Source of the DNA: Pseudomonadota bacterium
GTDB taxonomy: Bacteria > Pseudomonadota > Alphaproteobacteria > Acetobacterales > Acetobacteraceae
Reading direction: 5' to 3'
Assembly (NCBI GenBank): GCA_021818425.1
Contig: JAKAEC010000010.1
Location: 1 to 40,573, forward strand
DNA length: 40,573 nucleotides
The notes under the pieces are model-generated. The model did no database searches and was not told where the DNA came from. It saw only the letters and a program-made list of their open reading frames with translations. Position 1 is the first letter of the stretch. Every line of letters begins with the position of its first letter. Made by a program: the position numbers and the translations under genes. Positions 17,457-24,522 of this stretch are shown in pieces.

Positions 17457-17554
17457 TGCCGAATGACCTCGAGAGCCTGATCGTATTTATTCCCTTCGTG
17501 TATCTGGGGCTCGTGTACGTGGCCTACCTCTATACCAGGAAGAAATTCCCATAA
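17456..17554 (+). CDS. Unrecognised 32-aa membrane microprotein, last gene of the cyd operon
   Basis: An ATG at 17456 overlaps the stop of the CydX-like gene (TGATG), and the frame runs 32 codons to TAA at 17552-17554. The product has a short acidic start (M-P-N-D-L-E), one hydrophobic helix of about 19 residues rich in V, L, Y and F, and a basic end (R-K-K-F-P). That charge pattern predicts an N-out, C-in single-pass protein. GGAGGGGGAG directly upstream (17441-17450) is a strong ribosome-binding site. I do not recognise the family. Position and coupling suggest a small subunit or assembly factor of the oxidase. It is short enough to arise by chance, but the overlap, ribosome-binding site and topology all favour a real gene. 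Confidence 0.6.
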   Translation: MPNDLESLIVFIPFVYLGLVYVAYLYTRKKFP

Positions 17555-17617
17555 GATGATCTGTTTTTGAATCGACATAGAAGCGTTGTAGTGGACGCAT
17601 AAGGCTCCAACCGCGAG

Positions 17618-17673
17618 GGGATAGCCGGGAAAGCCCGCTAGACTGGCACATCCTTGCCAACCCGGCTAATCCC
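17618..17673 (+). other. Foldable leader abutting the tgt start codon
   Basis: GGGATAGCCGGG (17618-17629) pairs with CCCGGCTAATCCC (17661-17673): twelve pairs with one bulged A. Inside it TGGCA (17644-17648) pairs with TGCCA (17655-17659). The right arm ends five bases before the tgt ATG, and no Shine-Dalgarno sequence is visible there. A competing pairing exists: GGCT (17603-17606) can pair with AGCC (17623-17626) and would break the long stem. No T-run follows. It could be a regulatory leader or merely a barrier after the cyd operon. It does not match the preQ1 riboswitch classes as I know them. Confidence 0.45.
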
Positions 17674-17678
17674 GTCCC

Positions 17679-18806
17679 ATGACCACCCCAGAATTCTCTT
17701 TCACCTTGGCGGGCCAGGATGGCCGTGCCCGCGCCGGGATGCTGAAAACCGCCCATGGCGAGGTGCCAACCCCTACCTTCATGGCCGTGGGTACTGCTGG
17801 CACGGTGAAGGCTATGACGGCAGACGCCGTGCGCGCCACGGGTGCCAAGATCGTGCTCGGCAATACGTACCACCTTATGTTGCGCCCTACTGCGGAACGC
17901 GTGGCGCGCCTCGGCGGGCTGCATAAGATGATGGACTGGCCAGGCCCCATCCTTACCGACTCTGGCGGATTTCAGATTATGTCGCTCGCCAAGCTCCGCA
18001 GGCTGGAGGAAAAGGGCGTTACTTTTCGCTCGCATATCGACGGCACGACCTATGAGCTTACACCGGAATATTCCACTGAAATTCAGCATCTCTTGGATTC
18101 AACCATCACCATGCAGTTGGATGAATGCACGAAATTTCCAGCTACTCATCGCGAGGCAAAGGATTCGATGGAGCTATCCATCCGCTGGGCCAAGCGTTCG
18201 CGTGATGCCTTCATCACGCGTCCCGGCTACGGGCAGTTCGGCATCATGCAGGGTAATGTGTATGAGGATCTGCGCCATTACTCGGCCTTGGCTCTGGTAG
18301 ATCTCGATTTCGAAGGCTACGCCATCGGAGGGCTAGCAGTGGGCGAAGGCCAAGCAGTGATGTTCGAGGTGCTGGATTATTGTACGGACTTTCTGCCTGT
18401 GAGCAAACCGCGCTACCTCATGGGTGTGGGCACGCCGGACGACCTCTTGGGTTCCGTGGCGCGTGGGGTGGACATGTTCGACTGTGTGATGCCCACCCGC
18501 GCTGGGCGCACGGCACGGGCCTTCACCGCAAAAGGCGTCTTCAATATGCGCAATGCACGCTTCCAGGACGATACGAGAGCACTGGACGAAAACTGCGCCT
18601 GCTTATGCTGCACCCGCCACACGCGGGCCTATCTGCACCACCTTTTCCGGTGTGAGGAGATGCTGGGGCCAATGCTGCTCACCACCCATAACCTTACCTA
18701 TTACCAGAGCCTGATGCAGGGCGCGCGCGCAGCGATCCTGACCAGGGAGTATGAATCCTATTGCGCCGATGTGAGGGACAATTGGCAGAGGGGGCCTGAC
18801 TCATGA
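17679..18806 (+). CDS. tgt: tRNA-guanine transglycosylase (queuosine pathway), 375 aa
   Basis: Tgt swaps guanine 34 for preQ1 in tRNAs for Asp, Asn, His and Tyr. By alignment to the Zymomonas enzyme, the base-binding/catalytic aspartates are D94 ('LTDSGGFQ'), D148 ('QLDEC') and the nucleophile D268 ('[10 protein letters not shown]'). The zinc site is C306, C308, C311 and H337, all present. Length is normal. It is the first gene of a chain with 4-base overlap into queF. The start ATG 17679 has no visible Shine-Dalgarno sequence and lies just after a long stem; alternative starts would lose the conserved 'FSFTL' opening. Confidence 0.97.
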   Translation: MTTPEFSFTLAGQDGRARAGMLKTAHGEVPTPTFMAVGTAGTVKAMTADAVRATGAKIVLGNTYHLMLRPTAERVARLGGLHKMMDWPGPILTDSGGFQIMSLAKLRRLEEKGVTFRSHIDGTTYELTPEYSTEIQHLLDSTITMQLDECTKFPATHREAKDSMELSIRWAKRSRDAFITRPGYGQFGIMQGNVYEDLRHYSALALVDLDFEGYAIGGLAVGEGQAVMFEVLDYCTDFLPVSKPRYLMGVGTPDDLLGSVARGVDMFDCVMPTRAGRTARAFTAKGVFNMRNARFQDDTRALDENCACLCCTRHTRAYLHHLFRCEEMLGPMLLTTHNLTYYQSLMQGARAAILTREYESYCADVRDNWQRGPDS

Positions 18807-19270
18807 GCATAGATGACCGTTACGCCGGGCTACAACAATTAGGTCGAAAGACGGAAATGCCCGCCAGCCCGGAAGAGGCCGTGCTGGAGCGCGTACCTGC
18901 CAATACCGGTGGTAAGAACGCGGTGGTGCGCTTCGTCTGCCCGGAATTCACCTCCCTATGTCCGATGACCGGGCAACCGGATTTTGGCCACATCGTGATC
19001 GATTATATCCCCGATGAATGGCTGGTGGAGAGCAAGAGTCTGAAGCTTTTCCTGCAATCATTCCGCAACCATGGCGGATTTCATGAAGCCTGCTCCTTAA
19101 TGATAGCGGACCGGCTTATGGTATTGCTCGTTCCAAAGTGGCTGCGTCTGGGGGCTTATTGGTATCCCCGGGGAGGTATTCCCATCGACGTCTTCTGGCA
19201 GACCGGGAAGCCACCGGAAGATGCCTGGATACCCGACCAGGGCGTGCCCCCTTACCGTGGCCGCGGTTGA
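18803..19270 (+). CDS. queF: NADPH-dependent 7-cyano-7-deazaguanine reductase QueF, 155 aa
   Basis: QueF reduces the nitrile preQ0 to the amine preQ1, the substrate of Tgt. It is the short, unimodular (YkvM-like) type. Catalytic C53 lies in '[13 protein letters not shown]' and the acid D60 follows. The NADPH-binding 'ESKSLK' motif is at 76-81, and H94-E95 bind the substrate in '[10 protein letters not shown]'. It overlaps tgt by 4 bases (ATGA) and is overlapped by queG, so the three are translated together. Enzymes that make preQ0 (QueC, QueD, QueE) are not in the window. Confidence 0.96.
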   Translation: MSIDDRYAGLQQLGRKTEMPASPEEAVLERVPANTGGKNAVVRFVCPEFTSLCPMTGQPDFGHIVIDYIPDEWLVESKSLKLFLQSFRNHGGFHEACSLMIADRLMVLLVPKWLRLGAYWYPRGGIPIDVFWQTGKPPEDAWIPDQGVPPYRGRG

Positions 19271-20312
19271 TTTAAAGACTCAAATTGCGGCAAAGGCGGC
19301 GGAACTTGGTTTCGCCTCCACCGGCTTCACCCGCGCCAGCCTGCCGCCCGAACGTTTTGCCCAGCTGCAAGATTTCCTGGCGCAAGGTCAGCATGGTAAC
19401 ATGGGGTGGATGGCGGAGCGCGTCGCCCAGCGTGCTCATCCACAAGCCTTATGGCCGGAGGCACTCACTGTGATTTCGCTTGGCTTCTCCTATGCGCCGG
19501 CGGAGGATGCACTGGCGAATCTTGTCCGCCCGGAAGTCGGAAACATCTCCGTCTATGCCCGTAATCGGGATTATCACAACATCATTAAAGGTAAGCTGAA
19601 ACATCTCGCTCAGTTCATTGCAGCGCGCGGGGAGGGAGTAAAAGTGTTTGTGGACACGGCCCCGGTAATGGAAAAACCGCTGGCCGAGCAGGCGGGCCTC
19701 GGCTGGCAGGGTAAACACACCAACCTTGTTTCCCGCCGCCACGGATCCTGGCTGTTCCTAGGCGAAATCTACACCACCCTGGATTTGGCGCCGGACGCGC
19801 CTGAACGCGATCACTGCGGTAGCTGCACTGCCTGTCAGACCGCCTGCCCCACTCAGGCTTTTCCGGCTCCCTACAAGCTCGACGCTCGACGCTGCATCTC
19901 ATACCTCACCATCGAACATGACGGGCCAATCCCCGAGGAGTTCCGCACTGCCATAGGCAACCGAATTTATGGCTGTGATGACTGTTTGGCCGTCTGCCCC
20001 TGGAACAAGTTTGCCCAGGTTGGGCGAGAACTGAAGCTGGTGGCCCGGGAGGATTTAACTGCACCATTCCTGGCCGACTTGGCGATGCTGGATGACGCAG
20101 GGTTTCGCAGGAAATTTGCGGGATCTCCCATCAAGCGTATCGGGCGGAGCAGGCTCGTGCGCAATGTGGCGATTGCAATTGGTAATAGTGGAGATATGTC
20201 CTTGCTAACAAGAGTGTTGCAATTGGCTGCCGATGTCGATGAGGTTGTGGCTGAGGCTGCGTCCTGGGCGCTAACACGGCTCCGCGGCAACCCAGCAGGT
20301 CCAGGCTCATGA
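19257..20312 (+). CDS. queG: Epoxyqueuosine reductase QueG, 351 aa
   Basis: QueG performs the last step of queuosine synthesis on tRNA, reducing epoxyqueuosine, and depends on cobalamin and two [4Fe-4S] clusters. The ferredoxin-like cysteines are seen in '[12 protein letters not shown]' and '[11 protein letters not shown]'. '[18 protein letters not shown]' and '[11 protein letters not shown]' are family hallmarks. A HEAT-like C-terminal segment follows. I chose GTG 19257 because it places about 15 residues before 'LGF', as in E. coli. An ATG at 19221 would add 12 residues and increase the overlap with queF. The stop overlaps the next gene start by 4 bases. Confidence 0.94.
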   Translation: MAAVDLKTQIAAKAAELGFASTGFTRASLPPERFAQLQDFLAQGQHGNMGWMAERVAQRAHPQALWPEALTVISLGFSYAPAEDALANLVRPEVGNISVYARNRDYHNIIKGKLKHLAQFIAARGEGVKVFVDTAPVMEKPLAEQAGLGWQGKHTNLVSRRHGSWLFLGEIYTTLDLAPDAPERDHCGSCTACQTACPTQAFPAPYKLDARRCISYLTIEHDGPIPEEFRTAIGNRIYGCDDCLAVCPWNKFAQVGRELKLVAREDLTAPFLADLAMLDDAGFRRKFAGSPIKRIGRSRLVRNVAIAIGNSGDMSLLTRVLQLAADVDEVVAEAASWALTRLRGNPAGPGS

Positions 20313-21934
20313 TTTGCAGGTTGCTTGCTGCTGCTTGCGTGTTGGCTCTGATGGCTGTGCCGCCGTCGGCTAGGGCGGACACCACTGATTGCCACACCAT
20401 TGTGGTGCCGCCCGGGCTGGGAATCGGCCCTGGAGCCGACATCACCTCCTTCAACCCGCTTTTCCTAACGTCTCTGTACAATCAGCAAGCAGCTTGGCTC
20501 ATGTTCGAGCAGCTTATTTGGATCAACCGCTATCATGAAATTGATTGGAGTCGCTCGATTGCGAAATCCATAACCACGCCTGATGGTGGCAGAACCTATG
20601 ACATCACTTTGCGTCCGTGGAAATGGTCCGACGGCACGCCAGTTACCAGTGCCGATGTGCTGTATACATACAAACTTATAAAAGCATACGGCAAAAATTA
20701 TTCTGGATACGGTGCTGGCGGCATTCCCATGTTGATACGGAGCATGTCGGCGCCGGATGCCCAACATATACGGATTGTCCTGAAGAGGGCAGTAAATTCA
20801 CGATGGTTCGTCTTAAACGGTATTTCGCAGCTGATGCCGCTACCGGAGCATGCGTGGGCGCGGTATTCCACCAACGAGATATGGGAGCGACAATCGGATC
20901 CTGCGTTTTTTACAGTGGATGATGGCCCGTTGAAGCTTATCAAGCTGGCAGTTGGGCAATATGCTGAATTTATTCCAAATCCGCTCTATGGCGGCGGTGC
21001 AATGCATTTCAAGCATTTTATCATAAAATTCGTAAACACTGAGGGGGAAGAGCTTCAGGCGGTCGAGGCAGATGAGCTAGACATGGGAAACATTCCGTTT
21101 GACCTTTATGATAAGGCCGCGAGCCTGCCAGGAATGCGGGTTGTTTCGCTGCCGCCCGCTTATGGTTGGCAGGAGCTTATCCCGAACCTCGCTAACAGAA
21201 CGTCGCGGTTTTTTGCTGATGTTCGTGTTCGTCAAGCGATCGCAGACGCGATAGATCAGAGGGAAATCATTGAGACAGCCATGCATGGGCTAGGGGTTGA
21301 AACGCATAACCCAGTGCCGAGCTATCCGGCGGTGTTTCTGTCGCCATCTGCGCGCGCTGGGCAATTTCCGGTAGGGTATGATCCCGTGAAGGCAAAGGCG
21401 CTTCTGGCGGCAGCAGGCTTTTCAGATGGACCTGATGGCATTTTACAAAGGAATGGCCACAGGCTTGCGTTCACGCTAAAAATACCCGCTGGACAGCCGT
21501 TGCGGATAGAAATCGCAGAAGTCATTCAGCAGAATTTGCGCGCGGTCGGAATTGAGATGAAGGTTCAACAGGTCGAGTTTAATCAGCTGCTCGCCGAGAT
21601 GGTAAGCCTGCCGCAAACTTGGCAAGCGATTCTGGTTGCAGAAAATCTAGCGGCATATCCTAGTGGTGAAGACTTGTTCAAAACTGGCGGCTATATGAAT
21701 AATAATGGATATTCGAATAGGAAGATGGATAATCTGATTGATGACAGCACGGACCAACCAGGACTCGAAGGGTTGTTCGCCTATCAGGATTATGCAGCGG
21801 AGCAACAGCCGGTTATTTTTTTGCCGAATGAAGAGTATTCCGTTCTTGTACAGAAAGATCTTCATGGAATAAAAAAATTTATGAATCCGCTTGGCATGTG
21901 GGCGCCGGAGAAGTTGTATTGCACAACACCCTGA
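20309..21934 (+). CDS. ABC transporter solute-binding protein, family 5 (peptide/nickel type), 541 aa
   Basis: This is a secreted receptor for an ABC importer of the Dpp/Opp/Nik class. It has a signal peptide (residues 1-23, ending A-R-A) and the family pattern 'ITSFNPLF', 'MFEQLIWIN', 'PWKWSDGTPVTSADVLYTYKLI', 'DVRVRQAIADAIDQREI' and 'YDPVKAKALLAAAGF'. The ligand cannot be read from sequence. The ATG overlaps the queG stop (ATGA), so it is coupled to the queuosine genes, although the matching permeases lie 800 bases downstream. Base composition is clearly richer in A and T than its neighbours, particularly from 20640 to 21900, which suggests a different history. A broken paralogue follows immediately. 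Confidence 0.9.
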   Translation: MICRLLAAACVLALMAVPPSARADTTDCHTIVVPPGLGIGPGADITSFNPLFLTSLYNQQAAWLMFEQLIWINRYHEIDWSRSIAKSITTPDGGRTYDITLRPWKWSDGTPVTSADVLYTYKLIKAYGKNYSGYGAGGIPMLIRSMSAPDAQHIRIVLKRAVNSRWFVLNGISQLMPLPEHAWARYSTNEIWERQSDPAFFTVDDGPLKLIKLAVGQYAEFIPNPLYGGGAMHFKHFIIKFVNTEGEELQAVEADELDMGNIPFDLYDKAASLPGMRVVSLPPAYGWQELIPNLANRTSRFFADVRVRQAIADAIDQREIIETAMHGLGVETHNPVPSYPAVFLSPSARAGQFPVGYDPVKAKALLAAAGFSDGPDGILQRNGHRLAFTLKIPAGQPLRIEIAEVIQQNLRAVGIEMKVQQVEFNQLLAEMVSLPQTWQAILVAENLAAYPSGEDLFKTGGYMNNNGYSNRKMDNLIDDSTDQPGLEGLFAYQDYAAEQQPVIFLPNEEYSVLVQKDLHGIKKFMNPLGMWAPEKLYCTTP

Positions 21935-22143
21935 AAGCTGTCCTCACGCTGGTTGCCCTGTTCAGTATGGCCAACCCCGCCCGCGCTGACGCAGAGGAGT
22001 GCGAAACGATCATTGTGCCCACGGGTATTGGTATTTCCTTGGGCGACGATATCACAGGTTTCAACTCACTGTTGGCCACCTCTGTTTATAATTCTGCTGC
22101 CGCAGGGCTAATGTACGAACCTTTGGTCTGGATTAATAGGAAT
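21919..22143 (+). pseudogene. Truncated second family-5 solute-binding protein, N-terminal part
   Basis: This frame (TTG near 21919, overlapping the previous gene) encodes a signal peptide ending 'ANPARA'. It is followed by a segment parallel to the intact protein upstream: 'ECETIIVPTGIGISLGDDIT' against 'DCHTIVVPPGLGIGPGADIT', and 'LMYEPLVWINR' against 'LMFEQLIWINR'. Homology stops exactly after 'WINR' at about 22140, where transposon sequence begins. The missing middle (about 430 residues) is not elsewhere in the window. The two copies are therefore a tandem duplication, one of which was destroyed. Confidence 0.8.
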
Positions 22144-22330
22144 ACGTCGTAGACATGCTCGTGCTGCGGTTATGTGGGCAAGAAAAATCGCCCATCACAG
22201 AGCGCCTTCCGATGCCTGTGATGCGGCTCAACCATGAATGCCGATGTCAATGCGGCGCGGAACATCAGGCAACGCCGTGCGCTGTCTATTGGTTCCGTGT
22301 TCCAGTCGAAGGCGTCACTCCTCACTGAAT
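22144..22330 (+). pseudogene. Dead tnpB (IS200/IS605 OrfB) 3' fragment inside the broken binding-protein gene
   Basis: One frame from 22144 reads a TnpB zinc ribbon: T-C-S-C-C-G-Y, then 'VGKKNRPSQSAFRCL', then C-G, then 'NADVNAARNIRQRR'. It carries in-frame TAG (22150-22152) and TGA stops, both explicable as C-to-T changes of Gln/Arg codons. The Cys-x-x-Cys pair, the second Cys pair and the 'NADxNAA' motif are otherwise preserved. The N-terminal and RuvC parts and any tnpA are absent, so the left part of the element is deleted. It differs clearly from the relic at 728-982, so the two came from separate elements. Confidence 0.8.
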
Positions 22331-22495
22331 TGGTGCGCCAATTCCACGAGCGAAGGGTGCGTCGCACCCGATCCGGTGGGAGGGGCTCCACCGCCGACTC
22401 GAGGTCGACCAACCCCTACTTCGGTGGGGCAAAGCCGATCACGGCCCGGATGTCAGGGCAGACCAAAGCACCAAATCTGGTGCTTTCTACGTCAA
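22327..22495 (+). ncRNA. Hairpin array downstream of dead tnpB: candidate omega-RNA and element right end
   Basis: Four compact hairpins lie in succession: GAATTGG/CCAATTC (22327-22344), GGGTGCG/CGCACCC (22355-22369), GGTGG..CCACC (22375-22392) and AAAGCACCA/TGGTGCTTT (22465-22486). Five bases after the last comes TCAA (22492-22495), the kind of tetranucleotide cut at the right end of IS608-like elements. TnpB loci typically encode a structured omega-RNA running from the tnpB 3' end to that right end. Reading of the interrupted binding-protein gene resumes just after it. Expression is unknown. Confidence 0.4.
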
Positions 22496-22725
22496 CCTGA
22501 TAGTGCCCTATTTATGAAAGCATCAATAAGCCAGAACTAGCCGGGCGTTGCACCTATGAGATCCACGCCGGCTAGGAGCAGTCTTGGATAGTCATGGAGA
22601 CCGCCGATGTCTCCATGCTGGTACGCAAGCGCATAAGAGGTGCGTCACGGTTAATTGATCCGCTCTACAACTACTATCCGGAAAGCGGGTCTTGCGCGGG
22701 TTCGAAACGAGGGGGCCCAAAATGA
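22496..22725 (+). pseudogene. C-terminal remnant of the second solute-binding protein
   Basis: In the frame ending at TGA 22723-22725 one reads 'EQSWIVMETADVSMLVRKRI', then 'RGASRLIDPLYNYYPESGSC'. This parallels the end of the intact copy: 'EQQPVIFLPNEEYSVLVQKD', then 'LHGIKKFMNPLGMWAPEKLY'. A TAG (22573-22575) interrupts the frame upstream. The stop overlaps the ATG of the permease gene (ATGATGA), which is the original coupling between binding protein and permease. Together with 21919-22143 it flanks the transposon relic. Confidence 0.75.
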
Positions 22726-23675
22726 TGAGGATGATTCTCCGGCGATTGGCATCGTCTTGCCTGTCGCTGTTAATATTGGTGGCGCTGGTCTTCGTCATGG
22801 CGCATCTCACGCCCGGCGGGCCAGCTTATTCGATTCTCGGACAGAAGGCGACGCCCGAATCGGTTGCGCAACTGAACCAGCGCCTGGGGCTAAATCAGCC
22901 ACTCATCACCCAGTTCGGGCTTTGGCTTTGGCACCTTCTGCATGGACAGCTTGGCTATTCTTATTTGCTTAACCGCCCTGTTGGTCAGTTGCTTTGGGTA
23001 TACGAACGCAATACGTTGGTGTTCTACAGCATCTCCATCATTATTAGCACGTTGGCTTCCATTCTTCTCGGGCTGATCCAAGGTGTGTGGTTCGGGCGCT
23101 GGCCAGCAAAGCTGATCGGCGCGTTTCAACTGGGCTTCTACGCGCTGCCGCCATTTTTCGTTGCGGCAATGCTGATTCTCTGGTTTGCCGTCGACCTACG
23201 ATGGCTTCCCGCCAGCGGGATCATCGACCTTCGTGATCCGCACGCAGGCTTGGCAAGCTTTGCCAAGCACCTGGTGCTGCCCGTTACCACGGTTTCTCTG
23301 TTCACGGTCTCCGCATTGTCCCGCTATTTTGGCGAGGCGGTATATGAAGAGCTGGGCAAGGACTATGTGCGGGCGGCACGTGCCAAGGGTATTGGTTTTC
23401 TAGCGATTTTATTTAAGCATGTACTGCGCAACGCGCTCAGGCCCTTAGTGACGATTCTTGGTCTCTCTTTCCCCTATATTTTCACCGGTGGCGTTATTGT
23501 TGAATCGGTATTCAATTATCCGGGTTTGGGCTGGTTGATGTGGCGCTCAGCGCTTTCTCAGGATTATCCTATCCTTATTGCGATCGTACTAATAATAGGC
23601 GTGCTAACGGTGCTTGGAAATTTGTTGGCCGACCTTGTCAATGGCTTGTTGGATCCGAGGGCGAGCTATGAGTGA
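22722..23675 (+). CDS. Peptide-type ABC transporter permease, DppB/OppB class, 317 aa
   Basis: This is an inner-membrane permease with six predicted helices. It begins 'MMRMILRRLASSCLSLLILV', contains the N-terminal 'LTPGGPAYSILGQKAT' motif of DppB-like proteins, and has the EAA loop 'YEELGKDYVRAARAKGI' (about residues 208-224) that contacts the ATPase. 'VIVESVFNYPGLGWLMWRSA' near residue 260 is also typical. ATG 22722 overlaps the stop of the binding-protein remnant; a TTG ten codons upstream is less likely. It overlaps the next permease gene. Confidence 0.92.
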   Translation: MMRMILRRLASSCLSLLILVALVFVMAHLTPGGPAYSILGQKATPESVAQLNQRLGLNQPLITQFGLWLWHLLHGQLGYSYLLNRPVGQLLWVYERNTLVFYSISIIISTLASILLGLIQGVWFGRWPAKLIGAFQLGFYALPPFFVAAMLILWFAVDLRWLPASGIIDLRDPHAGLASFAKHLVLPVTTVSLFTVSALSRYFGEAVYEELGKDYVRAARAKGIGFLAILFKHVLRNALRPLVTILGLSFPYIFTGGVIVESVFNYPGLGWLMWRSALSQDYPILIAIVLIIGVLTVLGNLLADLVNGLLDPRASYE

Positions 23676-24522
23676 GGCGATCCTACTTAGTCCCACCCGA
23701 TCTTTGGGCAGCAGGCTTTCCGGCGACTTCACGCTTGTTGCAGGTCTGGTACTGTCCGCACTAGTCCTGTTTTCCGGCTTTGTAGCGCCGTTTATCTATA
23801 CGGTAAGCCCTTACGCTATCCATCCCGCGGCGTCGTTGCAGCCGCCGAGTACTGCCTTTCCGTTCGGCACGGATGAACTCGGGCGTGATGCGCTGGCGCT
23901 GCTGCTCTCTGGTGGGTTCGCGACGCTGGTTGTTGCTCTGCCAGCGGCGGTGCTCGCCTTTGCCGTTGGCGTTGTTTACGGGTTTGCCGCCGGCCTTGGC
24001 CCGTTCTGGCTGGACAAGCTTCTAATGCGCCTGCTGGACGTGTTTCTGGCGTTGCCGAGCCTGATCGTGCTGCTGTTCTTCGCAGCACTTGTGCCGCAAT
24101 CCGATACCAATCTTATCCTGCTGCTGGGTTTGATTTCGTGGCCCAGTTTGGCCCGGCTCGTGCGCAACGAGGTGCTGGCCCAGCGCTGCCGCGACTTCAT
24201 TCTCGCCGCTGAGCAGTCGGGTGCCTCGCGCATATATCTGGCGCGAGTTCATTTGATCCGTGTCGTCGCGCCGATCCTTGTGGTAAACGGCACGTTCATG
24301 GTCGGCGATTCGATCCTGACAATTTCGGCATTGTCTTTTCTCGGCCTTGGCGTACAGCCGCCGCAGGAAAGCTGGGGCAGTCTGTTACAAAACGCACTCG
24401 ATATTGCGGCACTCGACCCCTGGTGGCTGATCTTGCCGCCTGGCCTGCTGGTTTTCAGCTCGTTGCTTGCGGCATCGCTCACCGGCCAAGGCTTACTGCG
24501 CCTATGGGGGAATCGTCGATGA
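23668..24522 (+). CDS. Peptide-type ABC transporter permease, DppC/OppC class, 284 aa
   Basis: This is the second channel subunit. 'HPAASLQPPSTAFPFGTDEL', directly followed by 'GRDALALLLSGG', is the hallmark of DppC-like permeases, which carry a 'P-S-x-x-H-x-x-G-T-D-x-x-G-R-D' stretch. The histidine of that pattern is replaced here by F-P-F. The EAA-type loop lies around residues 180-200 ('CRDFILAAEQSGASRIYLAR'), and 'SFLGLGVQPPQESWGSLL' is near 225. ATG 23668 overlaps the stop of the first permease gene; its own stop overlaps the ATPase start by 4 bases. Confidence 0.92.
   Translation: MSEAILLSPTRSLGSRLSGDFTLVAGLVLSALVLFSGFVAPFIYTVSPYAIHPAASLQPPSTAFPFGTDELGRDALALLLSGGFATLVVALPAAVLAFAVGVVYGFAAGLGPFWLDKLLMRLLDVFLALPSLIVLLFFAALVPQSDTNLILLLGLISWPSLARLVRNEVLAQRCRDFILAAEQSGASRIYLARVHLIRVVAPILVVNGTFMVGDSILTISALSFLGLGVQPPQESWGSLLQNALDIAALDPWWLILPPGLLVFSSLLAASLTGQGLLRLWGNRR

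Noticed and set aside
17644-17657. Sigma-54-like TGGCAC-N4-TTGC upstream of tgt
   Set aside because: The spacing between the GG and GC elements is one base shorter than the required ten, and the bases are explained by the leader stem-loop.
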